DNA of 64,000 nt, taken from Methanoregula sp. (GTDB lineage: Archaea; Halobacteriota; Methanomicrobia; Methanomicrobiales; Methanospirillaceae). The notes under the pieces were generated by a model. The model did not search any database. It was given only the letters and a program-made list of their open reading frames with translations, and was not told the DNA's origin. The stretch is from NCBI RefSeq assembly GCF_028679125.1, contig NZ_JAJRCG010000007.1:1-64000 (forward strand), given 5' to 3'. The translations under genes and the position numbers were made by a program. The number at the start of each line of letters is the position of its first letter. Within the stretch, counting starts at the first letter, position 1. Shown one piece after another: positions 33,855 through 43,347 of this stretch.

Positions 33855-34661
33855 ATGGTGCTGACGCGACGGATCATCCCCTGCCTTGACCTGAAAGACG
33901 GCAGGGTCGTGAAAGGGACAAACTTCGTAGGACTCCGCGATGCCGGTGACCCGGTCGAGCTGGCCAACCGCTACAACGAACAGGGTGCAGATGAGGTTGT
34001 CTTCCTCGATATCACGGCTTCCAAGGAGAAACGGGGGATCATCATTGAGGTAATCAAGCGTGCCGCTGACCAGCTCTTCCTCCCGCTCACGGTCGGGGGC
34101 GGCCTCAAGTCCCTTGACGACATCCAGCAGATCCTCAGGGCCGGTGCTGACAAGGTGAGCCTCAACACAAGCGCTGTCCACGATCCGACGCTGCTCACCC
34201 AGGGCGCCGAGGCGTTCGGCACCCAGTGCATTGTCTGTGCCATGGACGTGCGCCGGAACTATACGCTCAACGAGAAGGCGATCCCGGTCCAGCTCGATGA
34301 CGGGCGTACCTGCTGGTACGAGGTGGTCATCTACGGCGGGAGCAAGCCAACCGGCGTCGACGCTGTTGCCTGGGCAAGGGAGGCAGAGGAGCGGGGCGCT
34401 GGCGAGATCCTCTTGACGAGCATGGAGACCGATGGCACCAAGAACGGCTTTGACCTTGCCGTCACCGCCGCGATCTCTGATGCTGCAGGAATCCCGGTCA
34501 TCGCAAGCGGCGGCGTAGGTACGCTCGAGCATTTCTATGACGGGTTCACGAGAGGAAAGGCGGACGCCTGTCTTGCCGCAAGCGTCTTCCACTATGGCGA
34601 GTTCACCGTAAAAGAAGTAAAAGAGTATCTCAGAGGACGGGGAATCCCGGTACGGCTCTGA
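33855..34661 (+). CDS. hisF: Imidazole glycerol phosphate synthase, subunit HisF
   Basis: The cyclase subunit in histidine biosynthesis; with HisH it makes imidazole glycerol phosphate and AICAR. The 268-residue (beta/alpha)8 barrel has catalytic Asp12 ([15 protein letters not shown]) and Asp131 (CAMDVRRN), and phosphate-binding loops VGGGLKS and [11 protein letters not shown]. No other his gene is nearby. Its 3' end overlaps the convergent pheT gene by 32 bases. Confidence 0.96.
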   Translation: MVLTRRIIPCLDLKDGRVVKGTNFVGLRDAGDPVELANRYNEQGADEVVFLDITASKEKRGIIIEVIKRAADQLFLPLTVGGGLKSLDDIQQILRAGADKVSLNTSAVHDPTLLTQGAEAFGTQCIVCAMDVRRNYTLNEKAIPVQLDDGRTCWYEVVIYGGSKPTGVDAVAWAREAEERGAGEILLTSMETDGTKNGFDLAVTAAISDAAGIPVIASGGVGTLEHFYDGFTRGKADACLAASVFHYGEFTVKEVKEYLRGRGIPVRL

Positions 34662-36258
34662 GGTCGAACTCGAACGCAGCAACAGAGTGCTCGAGCTCGA
34701 ACGCAACCAGCACGGCGGGATGGATCTCGCCAAAGACACCCACTTTTTTCCCGTTTACCATGATGTCGGCACGGCGCCCGTCAATGAATGCCAGGTCGCT
34801 GGATTCCTTCACGGTATAATCGATGGAGAGCTCGTGCAGCACGGCATCGGCCGCTGCATAGGCTTCCGAGAAGTCCGCATCGGGATGCGTGCTGACACCC
34901 GCTGCCTGCTGATGCGTTTTGCAGTCCAGCACCACATCGCCCACGGTGAAGAGGCGCTGGGGCAGTTCGCGGTGCCGGTTTAACGTCAGAAATTCGAGGA
35001 GAAGGGGGAGGAGCTCGGTCCTGACCACCGTGTTTTCGATGCTGATCGGGTGCATCACGTGGAGGACGCCTGTTGTCTCCTCCCGCTGCATCCGCCTGTA
35101 CAGCACATCCTCGTTTGTCAGGGTGAAGGGCATCACTTCAAGGTAGCCAAGGCCCGTGAACACCCCGCGGGCAAGAGCCATATTGACCTGCACCGGGTGG
35201 GGTTTTCCCACGGTGAAGGTTTTGGGGGGCAGGGATTCGAGCTTGTCATAGCCATAGGCAATCGCCACATCCTCGAAGAGATCCCAGTCATGCATGATAT
35301 CGGCCCGGTAGCAGGGCACCTGTACCTTCACGTTATCCGCACCCACCGGTTCAGCGCCAAAGCGCATCTGCCGGAGGTACCCGGCCATGGATGCCGGCGT
35401 CAGTTCGACACCGAGAATCCGTGAACACTCAGAAACGCTGACAATCCGCTCAGCAGGGGCGAGTGTCGGGGTCTGCACACCACCGATCTCTACGCTCTCG
35501 ATAGTAGCTCCGGCTTCAGCCATCGCCGTGCAGATAATGTTCACCGCAACGCTGACTGCCCGCTTGTCGGTGCCGGTCGTGTCAAGGAGGATGTTCTTCG
35601 TGTCGATGGTCACCCGGGTCCGCTCGCCGTTGATGATCGGAGGGAACGAGAGGACATGATCGTCGTCGTCCACGATGAGCGGGTAGAGCGGGAAGCCTTT
35701 GACAAGCTTCGCGTAGTCCCTGCCCTTCGGGTGTTTCTCGAGGATCTCGTCCATCGTCATCTTCTCCTTGAAATCTAGGGGGATGAATCCCCGGCTCGGC
35801 CGGGATGCGATGTAGTGGAACGGGGGCTTGACCGTATCCATGTCGTGGATACCGATCGCGACCTTGCTCCGGCCCCTGCCGACCGCCCAGTGGAGCGATT
35901 CCTGGAGGGACATGATGGCCTGGATCGACTCGTCATCGAAACTGACACCACGGATGACTGCCGCTCCCAGAATAGGGCGTATCTCCGCAAGAGCCGGATC
36001 GACCGTGAACTTTATTCCCGACGGCTTTACCGGGTAGGACGGCAGGCCGGTCTCGATCCCGAGATAGCCCCGCATAGCCCGCGCAACACCCTCAGGGCTG
36101 AAGAGGTCCGGCCGATCAGGAAAGAACTCTACGTCCACGTGATCTTCCTCTATCCGCTCCACATCCGAGCCGATGAGGGGGACTTTCTCGATGATTGTCT
36201 TCCGGTCGGTGCGGGTGAGCCGTTCAAGATACTTGTAGGGGAGCGTGATGACTGCCAT
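34630..36258 (-). CDS. pheT: Phenylalanyl-tRNA synthetase, beta subunit
   Basis: The non-catalytic but essential subunit of the heterotetrameric synthetase, with editing (B3/B4) and tRNA-binding modules. The 542-residue archaeal-length protein starts [16 protein letters not shown] and contains [40 protein letters not shown] and the B5/core region [17 protein letters not shown] ... [15 protein letters not shown]. It is joined to pheS by a 1-base gap, ensuring stoichiometric production. Composition is uniformly GC-rich, unlike the start of pheS. Confidence 0.95.
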   Translation of the reverse strand: MAVITLPYKYLERLTRTDRKTIIEKVPLIGSDVERIEEDHVDVEFFPDRPDLFSPEGVARAMRGYLGIETGLPSYPVKPSGIKFTVDPALAEIRPILGAAVIRGVSFDDESIQAIMSLQESLHWAVGRGRSKVAIGIHDMDTVKPPFHYIASRPSRGFIPLDFKEKMTMDEILEKHPKGRDYAKLVKGFPLYPLIVDDDDHVLSFPPIINGERTRVTIDTKNILLDTTGTDKRAVSVAVNIICTAMAEAGATIESVEIGGVQTPTLAPAERIVSVSECSRILGVELTPASMAGYLRQMRFGAEPVGADNVKVQVPCYRADIMHDWDLFEDVAIAYGYDKLESLPPKTFTVGKPHPVQVNMALARGVFTGLGYLEVMPFTLTNEDVLYRRMQREETTGVLHVMHPISIENTVVRTELLPLLLEFLTLNRHRELPQRLFTVGDVVLDCKTHQQAAGVSTHPDADFSEAYAAADAVLHELSIDYTVKESSDLAFIDGRRADIMVNGKKVGVFGEIHPAVLVAFELEHSVAAFEFDLRAVPGFPVL

Positions 36259-36259
36259 T

Positions 36260-38155
36260 TCAGATCCCTCCCTTTATCTCGCGCAGCGAGGGAGTCTCGC
36301 GCAGGAACGCGACATCGCTCTTGTGCAGAAGGCGAAGATCCTTGAGCCCCAGCCGGAGCATCGCGATCCGGCTCACGCCAAGTCCCCATGCAAGGACGGG
36401 ATATTTGACGCCGAGCGGGGCGGTGACCTCCTCGCGGAAGACACCGGCGCCACCCATCTCGATCCAGCCAATCCCGTCAACATATACCTCTGCATCGAGG
36501 CTTGGCTCAGTGTAAGGATAGAAGGAGGGTTTGAACCGTACACTCTCGAAACCCATGCGGTTGTAGAACTCGCGGAGGATCCCCAGCAGGTTCCCGAACG
36601 TGACGTTCTCGTCCATCACGATCCCCTCAAGCTGCTCGAACTCCGCAAGGTGCGTGGTGTCAATGGTCTCGCGCCGGTATACCCTGCCGACAGCGAATGC
36701 CTTGACGGGGGGATTGGGGTTCCGGGCAAGGTACTGGATGGACAGGCTCGTGGTGTGGGTGCGCAGCACGCACTGCTCGGCCTTCTCCTCTTTCCATACG
36801 CCACCCCAGCCGGTGGACGAAGTGTCCCCGCCTGAGATGTGCATGGCCTTGACCTTCTCGTACCCTTTCGGGAGCGGGAGGGTCTCTTTGAGGTAGAAGG
36901 TGTCCTGCATCTCGCGGGCCGGGTGATCCTGCGGCTGGAAGAGGGCGTCGAAGTTCCAGAAGGACTGCTGGACGATGCCGCCGTAGAGTTCGGTGAAGCC
37001 CATCTCAAGCAGGATCTCGCGCATCTCGCCGATGATCCGCTGGTAGGGGTGGATCTTGCCGGCGTACGCCTTCTTCGGGAGCTTGGTGACATCGTACCGT
37101 CGGAGGTTGGCATTCTTCCATGCACCCGAGATGATCTGCTTGCGGGTGAGCGTGCCGATTTTATTTTGAGACTCTATATCGAGTTCCTCAAAAGTTTCAT
37201 TCTGATAGTGATCTTGTAATGAAAGAACATTTTTTACGGTCGGTTCATCTTTTACTAAACCACGTTTTATTAATCCAATAACTGTATCTTTATCAAATAT
37301 TGAATCCCCATCGTTGATTTGCTTAAGAACCGTTTCATCAGTTCCCACGGGAGGATTTTCGTTTAATTTATAAATAATTCCATCTTTTACAGTTACCCAT
37401 CCTTTTTTTCGCAGCCATCCGATACCAACATTTGATAGGTCAAATTTTTTCAGTTGTTTTATGTCAATCTTTTCATCAAAGCGATTCAAGAGTTGACGTT
37501 CTGGAAGACCATTATTTAGGTACTCTTTTCCTTCGTCTGTAAGTGTGTAATGTGAAGTCTGGATTCGCTCAACCTTCGCTATTTTTTTTTCTTCAAGTAA
37601 ATGTGCTTGTTGAACCCAAAAATCTGTTATCATTTTTTGACTGACAGATAAATCATTCAATGTCTTTGTAAGTTCTTGAGTATCTACTGTGGAAATAATA
37701 TTCTCCAAATCGAGTTTTATATCAGGAATTGATGATTTTAAATGATTTTTTCGGATATTTTCCATTGCTTTTAGTATCGGAGCATTCAGTTTTTGAAAAT
37801 TTTCCATTGCTTTTAGTGTCGGAGCATTCAGTTTTTGTAAATTCTCAATTGCTTTTAGTGTCGGAGCATTCAGTTTTTGTAAATTCTCAATTGCTTTTAG
37901 TGTCGGAGCATTCAGTTTTTGTAAATTCTCAAATATTTTTTGATTTGATTCATTTAAAACCGAGAAATCGGATAGAATTGCAGTTGTTTTATCTTTTGGT
38001 AAAGGATTTTCACATGCTTTGCGTGTAGGATTATGACTAATCGCAAGATTTGTCGTTAATCCCGCAAGTGTTTCTGCATCGATTTTTTTATTTTCTCCAA
38101 GAATTTTTAATAATTTTTTTTCCTTATTTGACAATTCATCAATTTTTTCTGCCAT
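36260..38155 (-). CDS. pheS: Phenylalanyl-tRNA synthetase, alpha subunit, with AT-rich N-terminal insert
   Basis: The catalytic class II subunit. The C-terminal core (about residues 334-631) is normal: [12 protein letters not shown] (motif 2), [18 protein letters not shown] and [13 protein letters not shown] (motif 3). The protein is 631 residues, against about 480-500 in archaeal relatives. Residues 1-333 are encoded by strikingly AT-rich DNA (about 30 percent GC in sampled lines, about 60 percent in the core). They contain a winged-helix start ([21 protein letters not shown]), then about 140 inserted residues including four 14-residue repeats (76-131), then the rest of the domain ([20 protein letters not shown]). 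The frame stays intact throughout. A longer frame from 38350 overlaps trp[13 protein letters not shown] at 38155 is the start. Confidence 0.92.
   Translation of the reverse strand: MAEKIDELSNKEKKLLKILGENKKIDAETLAGLTTNLAISHNPTRKACENPLPKDKTTAILSDFSVLNESNQKIFENLQKLNAPTLKAIENLQKLNAPTLKAIENLQKLNAPTLKAMENFQKLNAPILKAMENIRKNHLKSSIPDIKLDLENIISTVDTQELTKTLNDLSVSQKMITDFWVQQAHLLEEKKIAKVERIQTSHYTLTDEGKEYLNNGLPERQLLNRFDEKIDIKQLKKFDLSNVGIGWLRKKGWVTVKDGIIYKLNENPPVGTDETVLKQINDGDSIFDKDTVIGLIKRGLVKDEPTVKNVLSLQDHYQNETFEELDIESQNKIGTLTRKQIISGAWKNANLRRYDVTKLPKKAYAGKIHPYQRIIGEMREILLEMGFTELYGGIVQQSFWNFDALFQPQDHPAREMQDTFYLKETLPLPKGYEKVKAMHISGGDTSSTGWGGVWKEEKAEQCVLRTHTTSLSIQYLARNPNPPVKAFAVGRVYRRETIDTTHLAEFEQLEGIVMDENVTFGNLLGILREFYNRMGFESVRFKPSFYPYTEPSLDAEVYVDGIGWIEMGGAGVFREEVTAPLGVKYPVLAWGLGVSRIAMLRLGLKDLRLLHKSDVAFLRETPSLREIKGGI
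37763..37930 (-). repeat. Four tandem 42-base repeats inside pheS
   Basis: Four direct repeats of 42 bases encode [14 protein letters not shown] (twice), [14 protein letters not shown] and [14 protein letters not shown]. The first two copies in the protein (37847-37930 in DNA) are nearly identical at base level and the last has diverged, as expected for recent slippage or unequal exchange. The unit is a multiple of three so the frame is kept. A helix-breaking Pro in each unit suggests a chain of short amphipathic helices. Confidence 0.9.
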
Positions 38156-38157
38156 CG

Positions 38158-39414
38158 TCACACCGTAATCCTGTCCTGTACCGCGTCCATCTTCTCCCGG
38201 AAATCTTTCAGGAACGCGACAACCCGCTCGGCCGTATCCTTCTTGCACTGCCCGCAGGTGATCTCCCCTGCCGTGCACTTCCGCTTGATCTCCGCGAGTT
38301 CTGCATCGTCTGTCACCATGTGGAAGAGGTTGAGGAGGAAGAGCGAGCACTTGTCCGGCTCGCCGCCAAGCCGTTTCTGCTCTTCGAGGGTCATCCTCCC
38401 GCCGGTGATCCCGCTCATCACCTTCTTTCTTACCGTAGCCTCGGGCTCGTAGAAGGAGATGAAACTCTCCGGCACACTTGACGACATCTTCCCGCCGGTC
38501 AACCCGGGCATGAAGATATGGTACGTGGAGGAGGGGGTGAAGAAGGCAAATCCTCCGTTAGCCCGCTCGATCTCCCGGACTTTCCCTTTCACATCGGCGC
38601 ATACAGCACCTTTGATGTCAACGTGCCCCTCGTACTTCTTTGCATGCGGGAAGGCTTTCTTCACTGCTTCCAGCGCCACCTCGGGTGCATTCTTGGACCG
38701 TACACTGATGTACCCGTCACGTTCCTCCACCGTGAACATCCGCATTTTGTGAGCAATTCCGCGGGTGAGGCGGATGTGCGGGTCCTGGTCAACCCCGACC
38801 GGAACGACCGTTGGTGCCGGTTCGCGATCGATCTGGGGGTAGAGGATGTCAGCCACCTGCGTGATCACACTGTCTGCGTGTGCAAGGTCGGTGTCAGGAC
38901 CAAAACCGTAAATTGCCGAGAGCTCCGAGAAATTAACCTTGGTCGCCGCCTCGAACGCAAGATCCTTGAGCCGGTTGTTCCTGCTCTGGAAGAATGTCTC
39001 TCCTTCAAACCCAAGGGCATACAGGCACGAGAGGTACTCTTTTCCGTACTCGTTACACTTCTCCCAGGACAGACCGCGAACCGCGTGCGCCTCGCGATCG
39101 GCGATGGTAATGTACCCGTTACCGCCCTGCTGCACGTGCCAGACCACCTCTTTCATCACCATCAGGTGGCCGAGATGCGGGTGGCCGCTCGGCATGAACC
39201 CGGTGAGAATATGAAACGGAGTCTTGTTCCGGATTGCCTGCGCAATAGGGTGGTAGTCCCGGTGACCTACCACAATACCCCGACGCATGAAATAGGGGAT
39301 CTCCGGCAGTTCGGCCATGACCGGTGCACTGGGGTCGATGCCGAACTCGGCAAATGTCTTCTCGATGTCAAGGGACGGTGTGCTTGACCAGGGGTTGATC
39401 TGCGGTTCCTGCAT
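38158..39414 (-). CDS. trpS: Tryptophanyl-tRNA synthetase
   Basis: A class I synthetase of 418 residues charging tRNA-Trp. The HIGH-type motif is PSGHPHLGH (75-83) and the KMSKS-type motif is KMSSS in GGKMSSSVPESF (about 315). The archaeal/eukaryotic-type N-terminus and GVDQDPHIRLTRGIAHKM support TrpRS over TyrRS. It lies 2 bases before pheS and 9 bases after endA, forming an endA-trpS-pheS-pheT operon of tRNA functions. Confidence 0.95.
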   Translation of the reverse strand: MQEPQINPWSSTPSLDIEKTFAEFGIDPSAPVMAELPEIPYFMRRGIVVGHRDYHPIAQAIRNKTPFHILTGFMPSGHPHLGHLMVMKEVVWHVQQGGNGYITIADREAHAVRGLSWEKCNEYGKEYLSCLYALGFEGETFFQSRNNRLKDLAFEAATKVNFSELSAIYGFGPDTDLAHADSVITQVADILYPQIDREPAPTVVPVGVDQDPHIRLTRGIAHKMRMFTVEERDGYISVRSKNAPEVALEAVKKAFPHAKKYEGHVDIKGAVCADVKGKVREIERANGGFAFFTPSSTYHIFMPGLTGGKMSSSVPESFISFYEPEATVRKKVMSGITGGRMTLEEQKRLGGEPDKCSLFLLNLFHMVTDDAELAEIKRKCTAGEITCGQCKKDTAERVVAFLKDFREKMDAVQDRITV

Positions 39415-39423
39415 GATAAAAGC

Positions 39424-40434
39424 TCACAGTTTGATTCGTGCGAATTCGACGAACTGGATTCCGGAGGAGTGTACGGCGCCAAACAACATCTTCTTTTTGA
39501 CGCTGTGGGCCATGCGGACAGAGCGCGAGATGACGCTCATGGCAAGCGATGCCTCCTTCTCGACGGCGTGGACCAGGAGGTCTGAGTGAGCGGACGTGCC
39601 GCAGTACACCCGGAAGTGGTGGCCGAACTTGTATCCGGTGCGGGGTGTGAACCCGTGACCACGAAGATCGGTGTAGACCGTATGCTTCAGGGTGAGTTCG
39701 GTATCCACATCGCATGCAAGGGCAAGGTATTCGGAGGCGCTTATTGTCTTATTACCCCGCGAAAGCCGGATTGTCCCCTGGTTCATGAGATAGAGGAGCT
39801 CAACCGGAGAGATCATGAGGCGCTCGGAATCAAGCCGCTTGCCATAGCCGGCCTGCTCAAGGGGGGAACCAGCCTGCACCCGCACCATCGCAGACTTCCC
39901 GGTCAGAATTGCATCGGTGGGAGAGAGGGCTGTGATGGCACATGCTGAATCCACCAGTTTCTGGAGTTTGATCTCGTAATAGGTGAGCTCCTGCTCGTCG
40001 TCGACAACTGCAAGGATGTACTGCTTGCGCATGTTGCGCGAGGCCATCACTTCCTCGATCAGCTTGTCGAACCGGATGGGGTCGCGCTCCGAGAGGACCC
40101 GCACAAGATAGAGCGACTCGCCCTTGCCGGGTTTCTCGCCGCGCCGGAAGACCCGGAAGTCGTGCGGTCCGGTCTGGACCACGTAGCCGCGTTCCCGCAG
40201 GTCGCGGTACACGAGGAAACTGCGCATCACATTGGGCTGGTCGGCAAACTCGGCAAAGAGTGTGTCAAACGAGTGCCCCGGCACCTCAATCTTCTGCCGG
40301 TGGAGCAGATAGAGGGCTTCCTGCGGCGAGAGCCGGAGACCGTCGCTCTCGGGCCTGCCGTACCCGCTCTGATCGTACAGGGATCGCCCGTCATTCCCAA
40401 CGCGGATGGTCGTACCATCAAATGTAGCCTTCAC
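39424..40434 (-). CDS. endA: tRNA-splicing endonuclease, double-domain form
   Basis: This enzyme cuts introns from tRNA precursors at bulge-helix-bulge sites. The 336-residue protein contains two tandem copies of the endonuclease fold. The N-terminal copy (RSFLVYRDLRERGYVVQTG) lacks the catalytic set; the C-terminal copy has Tyr268 (TGYKFG), His283 (AHSDLLVHAV) and a Lys in HSVKKKMLF (313-315). This matches the dimeric (alpha2) architecture of some euryarchaea. It opens the operon with trpS, pheS and pheT. Confidence 0.93.
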   Translation of the reverse strand: MKATFDGTTIRVGNDGRSLYDQSGYGRPESDGLRLSPQEALYLLHRQKIEVPGHSFDTLFAEFADQPNVMRSFLVYRDLRERGYVVQTGPHDFRVFRRGEKPGKGESLYLVRVLSERDPIRFDKLIEEVMASRNMRKQYILAVVDDEQELTYYEIKLQKLVDSACAITALSPTDAILTGKSAMVRVQAGSPLEQAGYGKRLDSERLMISPVELLYLMNQGTIRLSRGNKTISASEYLALACDVDTELTLKHTVYTDLRGHGFTPRTGYKFGHHFRVYCGTSAHSDLLVHAVEKEASLAMSVISRSVRMAHSVKKKMLFGAVHSSGIQFVEFARIKL

Positions 40435-40728
40435 TGCCGGATCTATTTCTCACAGAGGATTATAAGGTCGCCTGACGCGCGGGATCCGGTGCCGCGGGAA
40501 CCCGGCAGCCAAACTGTTTGAAATCCTTATGAATTACAATATCTGCATCAATGCTTATAAAAAGGGGAAAAACGAACTTTGTTAGTCCAAACGTATCTCA
40601 TAAGTATGCTTATTTGCACGTCCCCGCGGATGAACACCATTCCGGGAAAACCTGGGTAATACTATAGGATACACTGGTCCCCACACCGGAAATTTTTTCT
40701 CGAAGCCATAAGAAGCGGCGGAAAAAAG
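40435..40728. other. Divergent promoter region between endA and the six-gene accessory operon
   Basis: About 290 non-coding bases. Two TATA-like elements point rightwards: CTTATAAAAA at 40554-40563 and ACTATAGGAT at 40661-40670; the second is 60 bases before the radical SAM start and is the better candidate. No repeat or RNA gene is seen. Confidence 0.4.
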
Positions 40729-41364
40729 ATGGTGCACAAATACAACGACCCCGGATGCCGACGCATGTGCAGACTCAACCTCTCAGGTTTTCTCCTGCGT
40801 TCAGCCGTAAATGGCCCCGGCATCCGGACCGTTGTCTGGGTACAGGGGTGCCCGATCCGGTGCAGGGGTTGCTTCAACACAGCGACCTGGTCCTTTTCTT
40901 CCCAGCATATCGTTTCCACACGCAAGCTTACGGCACGCATCCTCGGCATTGAGGGAACCGACGGCGTCACCTTCTCCGGAGGCGAGCCATTTGAGCAGGC
41001 CGGGCCGCTCGCAGAGGTGGCAGAGCAGGTATGTGAGGCGGGGCTCACCGTTGTCACCTATTCCGGGTATACGTACGAACAACTGACCGCGCGCAATAAC
41101 CCTGCGTGGGACCGGCTCCTTGCAACAACAGATCTCCTCATCGCCGGACCATATAAGGAAGATATGGCCTGCACAACCCCATTCGTGGGATCGGCAAACC
41201 AGCGGGTAATCCCCCTGACCGGAAGGGTCGTTCCGGAGCCTGCGTCTCCACAGCAGGGAGAGACCGTCGAGTTCACCATTGCACCAGACGGCACGGTCAC
41301 GACCACAGGGTTCCCGGATGCAACCATGGTCCGGCAGATCGCTGCACGGTGCCGGGGAGAGTGA
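40729..41364 (+). CDS. Radical SAM/4Fe-4S protein, NrdG-like activase family
   Basis: A 211-residue protein with the SAM-cluster motif CPIRCRGC (Cys41, Cys45, Cys48), GVTFSGGEPFEQ (SAM-binding GGE) and LIAGPYKEDM, as in activating enzymes of glycyl-radical enzymes. No glycyl-radical enzyme or ribonucleotide reductase is adjacent. Instead it begins an operon with DUF1257 and AAA+ genes, where similar '4Fe-4S single cluster' proteins are often found. It may modify or activate a protein of this system. An in-frame ATG at 40765 (MCRLNLSGFLLRS) could be the true start. The next gene starts 5 bases after its stop. Confidence 0.82.
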   Translation: MVHKYNDPGCRRMCRLNLSGFLLRSAVNGPGIRTVVWVQGCPIRCRGCFNTATWSFSSQHIVSTRKLTARILGIEGTDGVTFSGGEPFEQAGPLAEVAEQVCEAGLTVVTYSGYTYEQLTARNNPAWDRLLATTDLLIAGPYKEDMACTTPFVGSANQRVIPLTGRVVPEPASPQQGETVEFTIAPDGTVTTTGFPDATMVRQIAARCRGE

Positions 41365-41368
41365 AAAC

Positions 41369-41767
41369 ATGTCGCATTTCAGCCGCATCAAAACCACGTT
41401 CCGACACCGCGAGGCGCTGGTGCAGTGCATGCAGGAACTCGGTTACACGGTAGAAACCAACACCACTATCAAGGGATACCATGGCCTGCACAATGTGGAC
41501 ATTGCCGCCAGGAAGTCCAACGGGTACGCGCTGGGTTTTGTAAAGAATGCCGACGGGTCGTATGACCTGGTGGCAGACTGGTGGGGTGTTTCCGGCAAGG
41601 GTGAGCAGAAGATAGCCGATGAACTGAAGCGGCAGGCCGAATCCATCCAGCAGGAGTATGCGAAGAAGATGGTGCTCGAACAGGTAAAGAAGGACGGGTT
41701 TGAACTGGTTTCCGAGAAGAACGAACAGAACGGTACGGTTCGGCTGGTTGTCCGGAGATGGAGATAG
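41369..41767 (+). CDS. DUF1257 (Ycf35-like) protein
   Basis: A 132-residue soluble protein of the DUF1257 family, named Ycf35 in plastids and cyanobacteria; no biochemical function is established. It begins MSHFSRIKTTFRHREALVQC and has the typical DIAARKSNGYALGFVKNADGSYDLVADWWG centre (positions about 48-76). The frame is open from 41279, but ATG 41369 follows GGGGAGA and matches the family start. It ends in TAG. It is 4 bases before the AAA+ ATPase gene, so translation is probably coupled. Confidence 0.85.
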   Translation: MSHFSRIKTTFRHREALVQCMQELGYTVETNTTIKGYHGLHNVDIAARKSNGYALGFVKNADGSYDLVADWWGVSGKGEQKIADELKRQAESIQQEYAKKMVLEQVKKDGFELVSEKNEQNGTVRLVVRRWR

Positions 41768-41771
41768 GACC

Positions 41772-43334
41772 ATGCAACTGATCGAACCCGATTTCTCCCG
41801 TCGGCTCAACATCTCCCTCCGTGCCCGTGTCACCCTGATCGTCGTCATCACGCCCGAAGAAGAAAGAGCAGTCTCGCAGATCCGGGAGGTGTGCGAGACC
41901 TGGGACCCTCCCCGCCAGTGTATTGCCTGGGACAGTGTTGACGGTTTCTCTGTGATTGCCGGCACCAAGAACTTTCCCAGCCAGTCGCGGGACCCTCTTA
42001 CTGCGCTCGATGACATTGTCAAGACCAGCGATGACGCAGTTATCATCCTCAAGGATTTCCATGAGTACTGGAACAACCCGCAGGTCAAGCGCCGGATCCG
42101 GAACTTCTCGCAGGCGTTCCGGTACAACCGCCGGACTATCATGATCGTAACCCCGACTCCCCGGGTCCCGGACGAGATCCGCGACGAGGCCGTGATCATC
42201 CACTTCCCCCCTCCGAATGCAACCGAACTCTCAGACGACCTCGACACACTCATTGCCACAAGCGGCATCCCCTGCTCTCTCTCTCCCGGAGGGAGAGAGA
42301 AGATTATCCAGGCAGCCCTTGGAATGACCCTGAACCAGGCACGACGGGCATTTTCCAAGGCAATTGTCACAAGGGGCACGCTCGATGACCAGGATATCGA
42401 TGCCATCATTGCCGACAAGAAGGACATCCTGAATGCATCGGATGCGCTGGAGTTCTACAGTTACACCGAGACTCCCGAGAATGTGGGCGGCCTTCTCGTC
42501 CTCAAGGAGTGGCTTGGCCTGCGCGAGCGGGCGTTCACGCAGGAGGCCCGGGACTTTGGCCTTCCTGCCCCCAAAGGTATCGCCCTCATCGGCATCCCGG
42601 GGACCGGCAAGAGCCTGACAGCCAAGATGATCGCCGATATCTGGCACCTGCCGCTCCTTCGCCTCGATGTGGGAGCGCTCTTCGGGAGCCTGGTGGGTGA
42701 GTCCGAGGAACGGACACGCCGGGCCCTTGCACTTGCCGAGACGATCAGTCCGTGCATCCTCTGGGTGGACGAAATCGAGAAGGCGTTTGCGTTTGGCAGT
42801 GGTGATGCCGGCACCAGCCAGCGGGTCTTTGCCCACCTCCTTACGTGGATGCAGGATAAGACCTCCCCCTGTTTTGTCGTAGCAACCGCCAACAACATCG
42901 CGGCACTCCCACCGGAACTCTTAAGGAAAGGGCGCTTTGACGAGATCTTCTTCCTTGACCTGCCGACAAGAGAGGAGCGGCGCGAGATCTTCACCGTACA
43001 CCTCCGGAAACGCAAGTGTATCCCCGCGGAGTTCGACCTCGATACCCTTGCCCGGGAGAGCGAGGGGTACGTGGGCGCCGAGATCGAACAGACCATTATC
43101 GACGCCATGTACCGGGCGTTCAATGAGAAGATGCGCCGGGTCACGACAGACGACATCCTCTCCTGCATGCAGGCACAGGTACCCCTCTCGGTATCGCAGA
43201 GGGAAACCGTTGCAGCACTCCGGGCATGGCTTGCCGAGGGGAGAGCACAGTCGGCATCGCGGACCGCCCCGGCCCGGGCTCCGATTAACGGCAAGACGAT
43301 CGCGCTGGAGACATTTGCAAACGGGCACCCGTGA
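41772..43334 (+). CDS. Ycf46-like AAA+ ATPase
   Basis: A 520-residue ATPase. The N-terminal domain (1-230) resembles the degenerate P-loop-like region of Ycf46 (LTALDDIVKTSDDAVIILKDFHEYW), and the C-terminal AAA+ module has Walker A GIPGTGKS (274-281), pore loop FGSLVGESE (304-312), Walker B ILWVDEIEKA (329-338), sensor-1 Asn374-375 and arginine fingers in LLRKGRFDE (Arg385, Arg388). All catalytic elements are intact, so it should hydrolyse ATP and probably form a ring that threads or remodels a partner. It is flanked by DUF1257 and WD40 genes. ATG 41772 is chosen over the longer frame. Confidence 0.88.
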   Translation: MQLIEPDFSRRLNISLRARVTLIVVITPEEERAVSQIREVCETWDPPRQCIAWDSVDGFSVIAGTKNFPSQSRDPLTALDDIVKTSDDAVIILKDFHEYWNNPQVKRRIRNFSQAFRYNRRTIMIVTPTPRVPDEIRDEAVIIHFPPPNATELSDDLDTLIATSGIPCSLSPGGREKIIQAALGMTLNQARRAFSKAIVTRGTLDDQDIDAIIADKKDILNASDALEFYSYTETPENVGGLLVLKEWLGLRERAFTQEARDFGLPAPKGIALIGIPGTGKSLTAKMIADIWHLPLLRLDVGALFGSLVGESEERTRRALALAETISPCILWVDEIEKAFAFGSGDAGTSQRVFAHLLTWMQDKTSPCFVVATANNIAALPPELLRKGRFDEIFFLDLPTREERREIFTVHLRKRKCIPAEFDLDTLARESEGYVGAEIEQTIIDAMYRAFNEKMRRVTTDDILSCMQAQVPLSVSQRETVAALRAWLAEGRAQSASRTAPARAPINGKTIALETFANGHP

Positions 43335-43347
43335 GGCATGAGAACAC

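Noticed and set aside
36616-37125. Ser/Arg/Pro-rich open frame overlapping pheS
   Set aside because: A frame-shifted shadow of the GC-rich pheS core with typical shadow composition.
38156-38350. In-frame upstream extension of pheS giving a 696-residue protein
   Set aside because: The extension is an out-of-frame reading of trpS (Pro/Arg-rich nonsense). [12 protein letters not shown] at 38155 matches a winged-helix N-terminus.
40729-41364. Anaerobic ribonucleotide reductase activase NrdG as a firm assignment
   Set aside because: The motifs fit the superfamily, but no nrdD is adjacent and the operon context is different, so only the family-level call is supported.
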